From contig CALCJV010000019.1 in NCBI GenBank assembly GCA_937967405.1, positions 1 to 49,740 of the forward strand: 49,740 nt of DNA. The letters are read 5' to 3'. The notes under the pieces were generated by a model, which did not search any database, had not been told where the DNA came from, and worked only from the letters and a program-made list of their open reading frames with translations. Below are positions 17,548 through 25,689 of this stretch, one piece after another (the stretch's first letter is position 1; each line of letters begins with the position of its first letter). The DNA comes from an uncultured Chloroflexales bacterium. Lineage in GTDB: Bacteria > Chloroflexota > Chloroflexia > Chloroflexales > Chloroflexaceae. The translations under genes were made by a program, and so were the position numbers.

Positions 17548-19232
17548 CACCATCCTCCTTGCGTGCCCAAGAGCAGCCGATCTAGCACCATTGCGCCAAA
17601 CAGCAGGGCCAGATAGAGTAGCGAGTATTTGTACAAGCCCCAGATCGCGGCTTGGTTGCCTACCTTCCATGTGCGCCAAGCGTAGTACAGGAAGATTGCA
17701 CCGAGTAGCGCAGCAACGATCAGGTAGATACCCCCCATTGCACCAATCGGGGTGAGGATGAAGCTAAACCAGACCAGCAGGATCGAGTAGAGCCAAATTT
17801 GCCAGCGGGTTTCGCCCGCGCCCGCTACAACTGGCAGCATGGGGATGCCTGCCCGAGCGTAGTCCTTCTGCTTGACTAGTGCGAGGGCCCAGAAGTGAGG
17901 TGGAGTCCAGTAGAAGATGATCATAAACAGGATCACAGAGGTGAGGGACACATCGCCCGTCATTGCCGCCCAGCCAACCATTGGCGGGATTGCGCCTGCG
18001 CCACCACCAATCACGATGTTCTGCCACGTCGTGCGCTTGAGCCAGACGGTGTAGGCGACGGCGTAGTAGAATGCGCCAATCAGGGCAAGGATTGCCGCCA
18101 TGAGCGTGGCGAACGTTGCCAGCACCACAAACGACAGCGCGACCAGCGTGATGCCAAAGATCAGCGCGTGGGCGGGGGCAATCCGTCCGCTTGGCACAGG
18201 GCGACGGCTGGTGCGGCCCATGTTGATGTCTACATCTTTCTCAAAGGCACAGTTGATCGCGCCGGCCCCACCAGAGGCAAGGTAGCCACCGAGCATGGTC
18301 CAGAAGACGAGAGCCAGCGAGGGCAACCCTTGATCGGTGATGTACATTGCCGCGAGGGTTGTCACCAAGAGCAGCGAGATTACTTTGGGCTTCGTCAGGC
18401 TGATGTAATCGGCGAGCAGCGAGGGCTTGCGCTCGGCGGCGGGGATGACTGCGGCAGGTGCGGCGAGTATGGCAAGGTCTGGTGCGGGGCGGCGGTAGGC
18501 CAGTGTGGTCAGCCCGACCAATACAATCCACAGCGCAATCAGCAACCCACTCGTGACGATGTGCAGCGCGGAGAGTGGGCCCATGCCTTGCCACCACGCC
18601 ACATTCACGAGCAGGAGCAACCCCAAAGCGACACTGCTTGTCCCTAGCAGGAGTGGATCGGTGCGGCGTGTGCGCCATGTCTGCCAGCTCAGGGACAGTA
18701 CGGTGCTGCTGAGAAGAACCATGCCAGTGGTATAGATCGGCATACCGAGCAAGCCGTCACGCAAGAGGCTGCCGCCTGCTACAAGAAACCATGCGGTGAT
18801 CGTCGCTAGCAATGCCGCATACTGGTAGAGCTGCTGCTGCTTGCGGGCCCGCCCCCCGATCCGCTGGGTGGGGCTGGGATTGGGCACACTCAGCACAATC
18901 ATCGGGATGAGGAGCGCGGCAACCGGCAATGCACAGATCGCAGGATGCACCATGCTGCTCAGGAATGGAACATGCTGCTGCACGGGGGTGAGGCTTAGCC
19001 CCACTTGGGTTAGGATAATCGGCGGGATGCTGAGCAGTGGCATACGCACCCACCGTTCTGCATCACGCTGATGCCACGCAACCGCACTGCTCGCCAAGCT
19101 AAAGCCTGCTGCGAGCAGCACCAGTGCGGTGTGCTGCCCGGCCAGCACGAGGGCCAGCGTCGCTGCTGCCCCCGCTCCTAGCAACCAGCCTACAATATGC
19201 CAGTTGCTCGCCTTCTGAACATAGGCTCTCAT
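17547..19232 (-). CDS. ctaB: Protoheme IX farnesyltransferase with CtaA-like N-terminal half
   Basis: A 561-aa polytopic membrane protein. The C-terminal half (about 275-561) is a UbiA-type heme O synthase with the prenyl-diphosphate motif NCAFEKDVDINMGRTSRRP and YARAGIPMLPVV. It farnesylates protoheme to heme O for the oxidase. The N-terminal half (about 1-265) has about eight membrane spans, and CtaB proteins normally lack it (about 300 aa). Two isolated histidines in spans (SSMVHPAICALP and LSALHIVTSG) recall heme A synthase (CtaA/Cox15). Other CtaA hallmarks are not evident, so the half looks degenerate or divergent. AAGGGA precedes the ATG. It follows coxA by 109 bases. Confidence 0.9.
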   Translation of the reverse strand: MRAYVQKASNWHIVGWLLGAGAAATLALVLAGQHTALVLLAAGFSLASSAVAWHQRDAERWVRMPLLSIPPIILTQVGLSLTPVQQHVPFLSSMVHPAICALPVAALLIPMIVLSVPNPSPTQRIGGRARKQQQLYQYAALLATITAWFLVAGGSLLRDGLLGMPIYTTGMVLLSSTVLSLSWQTWRTRRTDPLLLGTSSVALGLLLLVNVAWWQGMGPLSALHIVTSGLLIALWIVLVGLTTLAYRRPAPDLAILAAPAAVIPAAERKPSLLADYISLTKPKVISLLLVTTLAAMYITDQGLPSLALVFWTMLGGYLASGGAGAINCAFEKDVDINMGRTSRRPVPSGRIAPAHALIFGITLVALSFVVLATFATLMAAILALIGAFYYAVAYTVWLKRTTWQNIVIGGGAGAIPPMVGWAAMTGDVSLTSVILFMIIFYWTPPHFWALALVKQKDYARAGIPMLPVVAGAGETRWQIWLYSILLVWFSFILTPIGAMGGIYLIVAALLGAIFLYYAWRTWKVGNQAAIWGLYKYSLLYLALLFGAMVLDRLLLGTQGGW

Positions 19233-19341
19233 CGTACCGCTTCCCTTCTAGCCGCAGCATAGACCAACTGTGCCCACAACAGTCTGCGCTGCTTACATCT
19301 CACTTCTATTCTGACTATGGCAATGGCGTAATGACAGACCC

Positions 19342-20997
19342 CTAATGGACATCTTTCGTCTGGATGCCCAGCTTACGGATCCGCAAGTCCCACAGGGGGC
19401 GGTCACTCGTAATTGGTGGCAGGCGGTCAAAGTTGTGTTCAGGTGGCGGAGAGGAGGTTGCCCACTCTAGCGTGTTGCCTTCCCACGGATTGTCGTTTGC
19501 CCGTTCACCTTTGTTGAAGCCATGCACATAGATGACATTAACGATAAACAGCAAAGTCGAGAATGCCACAAGAAATGCCCCGAAGGTGGCAATCTGGTTC
19601 ATAAAGGTCCAGCCGAACTCTTCAGCATAATCGGCGTAGCGGCGCGGCATGCCGAGCATACCAAGTACGTGCATAGGGAAGAAGGTGATGTTCATGCCGA
19701 TGAACATGGTCCAAAACTGCCACATGCCGATCCGTTCGTCGAGCATGCGCCCAGTGAGTTTGGGCCACCAGTAGTAGTAGGCGGCAAAGATGCCGAAGAC
19801 ACTCCCGCCGAACAGCACGTAATGGATGTGCCCTACCACCCAATACGTATCGTGCAGTTGCTTGGCAAGCGGCACGGCGGCTTGGAAGATGCCACTGATC
19901 CCGCCAATCAAGAACATGGACAAGAAGCCGAGCACGAACACGAGCGGCGTTTTCAGATTGAGCGAGCCGCCCCACAGCGTAGCGATCCAATTAAAAATCT
20001 TCAGCCCAGTTGGAACCGCAATGATGATCGTGGTGGCCATAAATAGCGTCTCAACGACAGGATTTGCGCCTATCGTGAACATATGGTGTAGCCACGAGGT
20101 GAAGCCCATAACCCCAATCAACACAGTCGAAACAAAGATCGCAAAGTAGCCGAAGATCGGCTTGCGCGAGAAGACCGGCAGAATCTCGCTGACAATCCCC
20201 ATGGCGGGCAGGATCATAATGTAGACGGCTGGGTGCGAGTAGAACCAGAACATATGCTGCCACAAGCGTGGGTCGCCTTGCGCGGCATCGAAAAAGCGCG
20301 TCCCGAATTGGCGATCCGTGAGCAGCATCGTCAGTGCGCCGGTGAGCATGGGCGTGGCGGCGAGCACCATGCCCTGTGCCGTAACGACCGACCATGTGAA
20401 GAGCGGGATTTTGCGCCACGTCATTCCCGGCGCACGCATGTTGGCTACGGTAACGAGAAAGTTGACTGCGCCGAGAATGCTAGAGATGCCGATCAGTTGC
20501 AGCCCCAGAATCCAGAAGTCCTGCCCAATGCTTGGCGAGTAGGTGGTATTCGAGAGAGGGGGGTAGCTGGTCCAGCCGGCAGCGGCAGCCCCGCCCTCAA
20601 AGAAGAAGCCGCCGAACATGGTCAAGCCGCCAAACACCGCCAGCCACAAGGCAAGCGCATTGATGCGCGGAAATGCCATGTCTGCTGCGCCAATCTGGAG
20701 CGGCACAATGAAGTTGCCGATGCCGGAGAAGAACGGGATAATGAACAGAAAGATCATCCCAGTGGCATGCATGGTGAACAATTGATTGTAGAAGTCGGTC
20801 GAGACAAGCTGCATGCCGGGAGAGGCAAGCTCAGCGCGGATCAACAGGGCAAGGACACCGGAGATGATGAAGAAGACGAACGACACCAAGATGTACATAA
20901 TGCCGATCTTCTTGTGATCGACCGTCGTGATCCACGCCATGATGCCCCGACTTGCCCACGGGATCGTCTGATGCTGGGGCACAGATATGGTTGCCAT
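19342..20997 (-). CDS. coxA: Cytochrome c oxidase subunit I, A2 type
   Basis: Catalytic subunit of the heme-copper oxidase, 551 aa with about 12 spans. It carries MHATGMIFLF (low-spin heme His), WFYSHPAVY (CuB His and cross-linked Tyr), WLHHMFT (two CuB His), VPTGLKIFNW (K-channel Lys) and DTYWVVGHIHYVLFGG (heme a3 and a ligands). The motif is YSHPAVY, not GHPEVY, so the D-channel Glu is absent; this defines A2-type oxidases. It reduces O2 to water and pumps protons in the cytoplasmic membrane. AGAGGG lies before the ATG. It follows coxB by 40 bases. Confidence 0.97.
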   Translation of the reverse strand: MATISVPQHQTIPWASRGIMAWITTVDHKKIGIMYILVSFVFFIISGVLALLIRAELASPGMQLVSTDFYNQLFTMHATGMIFLFIIPFFSGIGNFIVPLQIGAADMAFPRINALALWLAVFGGLTMFGGFFFEGGAAAAGWTSYPPLSNTTYSPSIGQDFWILGLQLIGISSILGAVNFLVTVANMRAPGMTWRKIPLFTWSVVTAQGMVLAATPMLTGALTMLLTDRQFGTRFFDAAQGDPRLWQHMFWFYSHPAVYIMILPAMGIVSEILPVFSRKPIFGYFAIFVSTVLIGVMGFTSWLHHMFTIGANPVVETLFMATTIIIAVPTGLKIFNWIATLWGGSLNLKTPLVFVLGFLSMFLIGGISGIFQAAVPLAKQLHDTYWVVGHIHYVLFGGSVFGIFAAYYYWWPKLTGRMLDERIGMWQFWTMFIGMNITFFPMHVLGMLGMPRRYADYAEEFGWTFMNQIATFGAFLVAFSTLLFIVNVIYVHGFNKGERANDNPWEGNTLEWATSSPPPEHNFDRLPPITSDRPLWDLRIRKLGIQTKDVH

Positions 20998-21037
20998 AGA
21001 ATTTTCCCTCTAGAATGCTAAAACAAGCGAAGCCACG

Positions 21038-22153
21038 TTATTTTAAGGTGCCCAGATAGGCGATCAATGCATCCATCTCGTCTGGTGCAATCGGGATGGC
21101 CGGCATCCGTGCGCCCGGCTTCTGCGCCGGATTGGTGATCCAGCTGCGAAGGTTTGCTTCGGTGTTGGGCATAATCCCGGCAATCTGTTTACGGCTGGCA
21201 AAGTTCGAGAGGTTTGGCCCCGCTTGAGCATTGCGCCCCAGCCCACCGACGGCATGACAGCCGACACAGCCCTTCTTGACAAAGATTTGCTCACCCTGCT
21301 GCACCCGTGTGCGCGGATTGGCAACGGCGATAGTGTTGACCTGATTCTTGGCCACCTGTGCCTGCGCCCACGCATCGAACTCCTCCGGCGGCAAGGCCAC
21401 CACGCGCATGGGCATGTAGGCGTGTGAGGCTCCGCACAGTTCGGTGCAGTTGCCCTCAAACACTCCCGGACGGCTGACTTGGAACCAGCTATAGGTTACT
21501 GCTCCGGGGTACAAGTCTTGCTTGCCGCCGAGCTGCGGAATCCACCATGCATGCACCACATCGCGGCTAGTGATCTGCAACACGACCACATCGCCGACCG
21601 GCACGTACAGATCGGCGGCGGTGGTGAAGTTGTAGTCGAGGTAGTTGTATTGCCACCACCACTGCTGCCCGACAATCTCAATCGTGAGCGTCGAGGCGGC
21701 GAGGAACGCTGCCGCTTCTTCAGGGGTAACATCATTGTTGAAGCAGACACTCGCCACCGATACGGGCGACAATCCGGCTGCCGTTGGGGGGCGATCTGCC
21801 AGCATCACCTGCCATGCCAGCACAAACACGGCAATGGCGATCAGGGCCGGCCCAATTGTCCATGCAATCTCCATGCGGTTGTTGCCATACACCTGTACGG
21901 GCAGCTCGTCGGCGTTGCGTCGGCGAAAGCGGATCGCCGAGTAGATCAGCAAGCCTTCAACCAAAATGAATACCGCAACCGACATCCAGAACACGATCCA
22001 GTACAGGTTGGCAATCAGGGCGGCATTGGGCGACGCGGGGTCAAGTGGCGAGGGCGATTGCGCGGCTACCGTATTCGGGAGCAGCATTCCCACCAGCACG
22101 ATCACACCTCCTAGCCAGAGTAGTTGCCTACGCACGATACGTCGTAACGCCAT
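21038..22153 (-). CDS. coxB: Cytochrome c oxidase subunit II with fused cytochrome c (caa3 type)
   Basis: A 371-aa electron-entry subunit. It has a signal peptide ending near NTVAAQ and two membrane spans. The CuA domain has HAWWIPQLGG and GNCTELCGASHAYM (Cys, Cys, His, Met ligands). The C-terminal cytochrome c domain has CVGCH and a distal Met in GARMPAIP. The fused heme marks a caa3-type enzyme that takes electrons from a soluble or membrane donor outside the membrane. The frame is open to 22336, but that stretch has no signal sequence logic. ATG 22153 (MALRRIVRRQ) directly begins the signal peptide, with GAGGGAG before it. First gene of the cox operon; no subunit III gene follows. Confidence 0.95.
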   Translation of the reverse strand: MALRRIVRRQLLWLGGVIVLVGMLLPNTVAAQSPSPLDPASPNAALIANLYWIVFWMSVAVFILVEGLLIYSAIRFRRRNADELPVQVYGNNRMEIAWTIGPALIAIAVFVLAWQVMLADRPPTAAGLSPVSVASVCFNNDVTPEEAAAFLAASTLTIEIVGQQWWWQYNYLDYNFTTAADLYVPVGDVVVLQITSRDVVHAWWIPQLGGKQDLYPGAVTYSWFQVSRPGVFEGNCTELCGASHAYMPMRVVALPPEEFDAWAQAQVAKNQVNTIAVANPRTRVQQGEQIFVKKGCVGCHAVGGLGRNAQAGPNLSNFASRKQIAGIMPNTEANLRSWITNPAQKPGARMPAIPIAPDEMDALIAYLGTLK

Positions 22154-22727
22154 GTACTCCCTCTTCTCTTCTAGGTTCTCAGAATGAATCCGTTCTAACG
22201 CTTCCACCAACGACCTAATGATGCTAGTCTTTTCTTCCACTTTGATACAGCTGCGTACATGTCCGCGCATGCGAGCGGGTAATATGCGGCACGGGATCAA
22301 TAGTGAGCTGCACGGAAACCCTGCGCTCGATTCCACGTCACTACCACTAGACGGGTAGGAATGGGCAGCAAGTGCGGTGAAAAGAAAAGACGGTTTACAA
22401 AAACAGTGTTTTTTGAGCAGCTCTGTAGCTCATTTGCCAAACTATTACACTCAAGTGAATACAGCGTAGGATAATTGGTATTTATGGTACTGAAATCTTT
22501 CCTATGCTAGAATCATTATAACATACTCTGCCTGAATGGAATACAAGCTGGATCACCCAAACATCCCTAAAACCTACCTGTTTGATCTGAGAATGATATG
22601 TGCAGGGAATCCAAATTTCTGACTTGCAAATAGGGTAATAACGCTATGTCTTCGCCGAAAGCCTTTGCAATCGAATATGTGAAAGTATTCACAGAGCCAG
22701 AATCGCAGATCAATCCTGTGCAAGCTA
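22154..22727. other. AT-rich spacer upstream of coxB
   Basis: About 570 bases without a convincing gene, clearly more AT-rich than its flanks. A minus-strand TATAAT (complement of 22515-22520) could be the coxB -10, with no good -35; it would give a leader of about 355 bases. Homopolymer-containing AAAACAGTGTTTTTT near 22400 is a small inverted repeat. I see no RNA gene or riboswitch that I can name. The plus-strand promoter of the 94-aa gene begins at its right end. Confidence 0.5.
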
Positions 22728-22757
22728 TTGACAAAAACGGTATCATCGTGGTATACT
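22728..22757 (+). promoter_or_regulatory. Near-consensus sigma70 promoter for the 94-aa gene
   Basis: TTGACA (22728-22733, perfect -35), 18-base spacer, TATACT (22752-22757, five of six). It is the strongest promoter match noticed in the window. Transcription would start near 22764, about 60 bases before the ATG at 22824. Confidence 0.75.
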
Positions 22758-22763
22758 CAATCT

Positions 22764-22780
22764 AGTATAAATTTTATACT
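22764..22780. promoter_or_regulatory. 17-bp palindrome at the predicted transcription start, candidate operator
   Basis: AGTATAAA-T-TTTATACT is a perfect inverted repeat with 8-base arms placed at about +1 to +17 of the promoter at 22728-22757. The -10 region (GTATACT) repeats part of the half-site. The location fits a repressor site; the regulator is unknown. Confidence 0.5.
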
Positions 22781-22823
22781 CTTTCGTTATCAAAATATTC
22801 AGGCAGAGCAGGGGGTAACCACA

Positions 22824-23108
22824 ATGTTAACTCGTGAACGTTTGACAACCGTTGAGCAGTCCCAGTCGCAGCGTGGTCTTGGTGGCAATATGGTTGTTGG
22901 AGCTTTTGCTGGGGCTGGGGTTGGTCTAGCTGGCGGCATTGCCGCGCTGATGAGTGCGCCTGTTGTTGAGGCTGCGGTGCAGATGGCATCAGTTGGCTCA
23001 TTTGGCCTAACGCTGCCGATTATGTTGGCAAGCTGCCTTGCTGGGGTTGGCACGATTGCGGGCGCATTTCTCGATCTGACGAAAGATGTAGATCGTTCAG
23101 CGAGCTGA
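22824..23108 (+). CDS. 94-aa glycine-rich membrane protein
   Basis: A family-unknown small protein. The polar N-terminus (MLTRERLTTVEQSQSQR, residues 1-17) ends in GLGGN. It is followed by two Gly/Ala-rich hydrophobic segments (about 23-42 and 53-77) containing several GxxxG-like spacings, then a short charged tail (LTKDVDRSAS). I start at ATG 22824, not the upstream in-frame codon inside the promoter, because AGGGGG lies nine bases before it. It is monocistronic, with a near-consensus promoter and a perfect terminator, so it is probably well expressed. The GG before residue 22 resembles a double-glycine leader, but there is no exporter beside it. A helical-pair membrane protein is all that is secure. 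Confidence 0.7.
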   Translation: MLTRERLTTVEQSQSQRGLGGNMVVGAFAGAGVGLAGGIAALMSAPVVEAAVQMASVGSFGLTLPIMLASCLAGVGTIAGAFLDLTKDVDRSAS

Positions 23109-23149
23109 TGCCCGTATCTGTTCTGCCGGAAAATGGATAGACTGAGTTT

Positions 23150-23182
23150 GCGCCGCTTGCATCTACGCAAGCGGCGCGTTTT
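23150..23182 (+). terminator. Rho-independent terminator after the 94-aa gene
   Basis: GCGCCGCTTGC (23150-23160) and GCAAGCGGCGC (23167-23177) form a perfect 11-bp GC-rich stem with a six-base loop, followed by GTTTTA. It lies 41 bases after the stop and just before the convergent E2 gene. On the opposite strand there is no U tract. Confidence 0.85.
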
Positions 23183-23196
23183 ACCATCCAGCAGCC

Positions 23197-24609
23197 TTAG
23201 CCCGTCCACCCCGCTAGCCCCGCTTGGACACTTGCCAGAAACGCATCCGCGCTGGCCCCATCCAGCACACGATGATCGAAGCTGAGGCTAAGGTAGGCCA
23301 TGGGGCGGATGGCCAGCATGCCCCCGATCACCTTGACCCGCTCTTCAATCACGCCCACACCTAGAATGGCACTCTGCGGTTGGTGGATGATCGGCGTAGC
23401 CCAGAGCGAGCCGCCCGTGCCGTGATTCGTAATCGTAAAAGTTCCACCGCCCACCTCATCGGGTGTGAGTGTGCCAGCGCGGGCCCGTTGCGTCAATGCC
23501 TCAAGCTGGCGGGCTAGCCCCGCGAGCGATAGCTCATCGGCGTGGCGGATTACGGGCACGATCAAGCCCGTCGTATCTAGTGCGGTTGCTACGCCGATGT
23601 GCACCGCCGCATTGAGGATAATCTCCGTCTCGGCCCAGCGAGCATTGACCAACGGATGCTGCTGCAAGGCTTGGGCCACCACCGCCACAACATAGGCCGT
23701 GTAGGTGAGCCGTAGCCCGCGTGCCGCAAATATCTCGCGTTGGGCCCGCCGATGGGCCGCAACTGCACTGAAATCCACCTCCATCACAGTGGTGACGTGC
23801 GGACTGGTGGCAACACTCTGCACCATGTGGGTGGCAATCGCCCGCCGCATGCCCGTTACAGGGATACTGCCCGACGTGGGCTGCGGGGTAGCGTTCTTGT
23901 GCAAGGGCGTAGGGGCCGTTGACGATGCGGGGGGCGCAGTGGGATTGACCGCCGCAGGTGGCGGATTGGCAACTGCTGCAAGTACATCGTCGCGGGTGAT
24001 GCGCCCGCCGCGCCCGGTCCCTCGCAGCAGGCGCAGATCGAGGTTGTGCTGCGCGGCGAGGCGCGACACGGCGGGCGTGATGATGGTTGCTGGATCAAGT
24101 GGGGCGGGTGAATCGAGCGCGGGCGCACGTGGTAGCGATGATGGAGCAGATTGGTGCGTTTGGGCATAATCAAGGACATCTTGGCGCGTGATCCGCCCGC
24201 CCGGAGCCGTGCCGCGTACCTGCTGTAGGTCTACGCCTAGCTCGGCCGCCACTTTGGCCGCTACGGGCGAGACGGGTGGTAGGCTCGGTTCGGCAGCGAT
24301 TGGCGGAGCGACCGGCGGTACTTCGGTGGGAGCAGATGTGGGTGCGGCAGGTGGTGTGCTGGTTGCTTCATCAGGGCTACCAATCAGCACGAGCGGCGTA
24401 CCGACGTTGACCGTTGCCCCTTCAGGCACAAAGATTTTGAGGATCGTGCCACTAACGGGCGCGGAAATATCGGTGGTGACTTTGTCGGTCTCAACTTCAA
24501 GCAGCGGATCGAAGGCCGCAACATACTCACCCTCGCGCCGATACCAACGGCTGATCGTACCCTCTTGCAGCGATTCGCTCAGTTGCGGTAGTTTGAGTTC
24601 AGTTGGCAT
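23197..24609 (-). CDS. 2-oxoacid dehydrogenase E2 (dihydrolipoyl acyltransferase)
   Basis: A 470-aa core subunit that transfers the acyl group from lipoate to CoA. It has a lipoyl domain (about 1-76) with EVETDKVTTDIS, where the Lys of DK is lipoylated. Two peripheral-subunit-binding domains (about 112-150 and 178-213) have GTAPGGRITRQDVL and GTGRGGRITRDDVL. The acyltransferase domain (about 240-470) ends in SFDHRVLDGASAD with the catalytic His and Asp. Pro/Ala-rich linkers join them. Two E3/E1-binding domains in one E2 are unusual. I start at ATG 24609 (MPTELKLPQL). Last gene of the ligase-E1-E2 operon; the E1 sequences point to branched-chain substrates. Confidence 0.93.
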   Translation of the reverse strand: MPTELKLPQLSESLQEGTISRWYRREGEYVAAFDPLLEVETDKVTTDISAPVSGTILKIFVPEGATVNVGTPLVLIGSPDEATSTPPAAPTSAPTEVPPVAPPIAAEPSLPPVSPVAAKVAAELGVDLQQVRGTAPGGRITRQDVLDYAQTHQSAPSSLPRAPALDSPAPLDPATIITPAVSRLAAQHNLDLRLLRGTGRGGRITRDDVLAAVANPPPAAVNPTAPPASSTAPTPLHKNATPQPTSGSIPVTGMRRAIATHMVQSVATSPHVTTVMEVDFSAVAAHRRAQREIFAARGLRLTYTAYVVAVVAQALQQHPLVNARWAETEIILNAAVHIGVATALDTTGLIVPVIRHADELSLAGLARQLEALTQRARAGTLTPDEVGGGTFTITNHGTGGSLWATPIIHQPQSAILGVGVIEERVKVIGGMLAIRPMAYLSLSFDHRVLDGASADAFLASVQAGLAGWTG

Positions 24610-24626
24610 AGCTCCCACCCTCCTGA

Positions 24627-25610
24627 TCAATATGCCGCCAGTTCCCGTAGGGCGTGGGCGATCTTGGTTGGATTGAGCATAAAGTGCGCTTCGAGGGCTT
24701 CATTAAAGGCTGTGGCGGGCACATCCGGTGAAGCCAAGCGGCGCACGGGAGCATCTAAGTATTCGAAGGCGTATTCGCCAATCAAGGCACTGATCTCGCC
24801 GCCGATCCCGCCCGTTAGGTTATCTTCATGCACAATCAGGGCTTTGCTCGTTTTCCGCACCGACGCAAGGATCGTCTCGCGGTCAAGCGGGTAGAGCGTG
24901 CGTAGGTCTACGACTTCCACGTCTATACCTTCCTGCGCGACCTGCTCGGCGGCAGTGAGGCTGTGGTGCAGCATCAAACCGTAGGTGAAGACGCTGATCT
25001 GCCGCCCCGTGCGGCGCACCGCCGCCGTGCCAAGCGGCACAGTGTAGCGACCGTCGGGAACCTCGCCACGAATGGTGCGGTAGAGTTGCTTATGCTCAAA
25101 GAAGACCACCGGATCAGGGTCGCGGATGGCAGCAATCAGCAAGCCTTTGGCATCGTAGGGCGTAGCCGGAATCACGACCTTCAAGCCGGGCGTGCTGGTA
25201 AACAGGGCTTCGGTGCTTTGCGAGTGGTACAGTGCGCCATGAATGCCGGAGCCAAACGGCGCACGCACAACAATCGGGCAGCTCCAATCACCCGCCGAAC
25301 GGTAGCGCAACTTCGCTGCCTCATTGATAATCTGGTCTACGGCAGGCTGAATGTAATCGGCGAACTGAATCTCGGCAACCGGACGCAAGCCGTGCAATGC
25401 CGCCCCAATCGCCGCCCCCACAATGCCCGCCTCAGCGATGGGCATATCTATAGCGCGGTGTTCCCCGAACTGTTGATACAGCCCATCGGTCACAAGAAAC
25501 ACGCCGCCTTTAACCCCCACATCCTGCCCTAGCACAAACACGCGCTGGTCAGCCGTCATCTCATCTCTCAAAGCACTGCGGATCGCCTCAAGGAAAGTTA
25601 GTTCTGGCAT
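24627..25610 (-). CDS. 2-oxoacid dehydrogenase E1 beta subunit
   Basis: Beta subunit (327 aa) of the thiamine-diphosphate-dependent E1 decarboxylase. It has FVLGQDVGVKGGVFLVTDGL at the N-terminus and the family blocks PIAEAGIVGAAIGAALHGLRP, RAPFGSGIHGALYHSQS, VIPATPYDAKGLL and VDLRTLYPLDRETI. It pairs with E1 alpha to bind ThDP at their interface. The ATG at 25610 has no close rival. It is followed after 17 bases by E2 and preceded by E1 alpha across a 79-base spacer, so an internal promoter is possible but none is clear. Confidence 0.93.
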   Translation of the reverse strand: MPELTFLEAIRSALRDEMTADQRVFVLGQDVGVKGGVFLVTDGLYQQFGEHRAIDMPIAEAGIVGAAIGAALHGLRPVAEIQFADYIQPAVDQIINEAAKLRYRSAGDWSCPIVVRAPFGSGIHGALYHSQSTEALFTSTPGLKVVIPATPYDAKGLLIAAIRDPDPVVFFEHKQLYRTIRGEVPDGRYTVPLGTAAVRRTGRQISVFTYGLMLHHSLTAAEQVAQEGIDVEVVDLRTLYPLDRETILASVRKTSKALIVHEDNLTGGIGGEISALIGEYAFEYLDAPVRRLASPDVPATAFNEALEAHFMLNPTKIAHALRELAAY

Positions 25611-25689
25611 AGCGCAACACTCTCACGGATCTCATTCATTTGCTCGCACACCCTTAAGATACTTTATACTGAACACTAAGCACCGGCCC

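Noticed and set aside
19522-21021. Long open frames antisense to coxA (174, 107 and 262 aa)
   Set aside because: They lie wholly opposite a strongly conserved gene, have skewed His/Glu/Gln composition and no ribosome sites; they are shadows of GC-rich codon use.
22154-22336. N-terminal extension of coxB to 22336
   Set aside because: The extension has no conserved features and would bury the signal peptide; ATG 22153 begins a proper signal sequence with a ribosome site.
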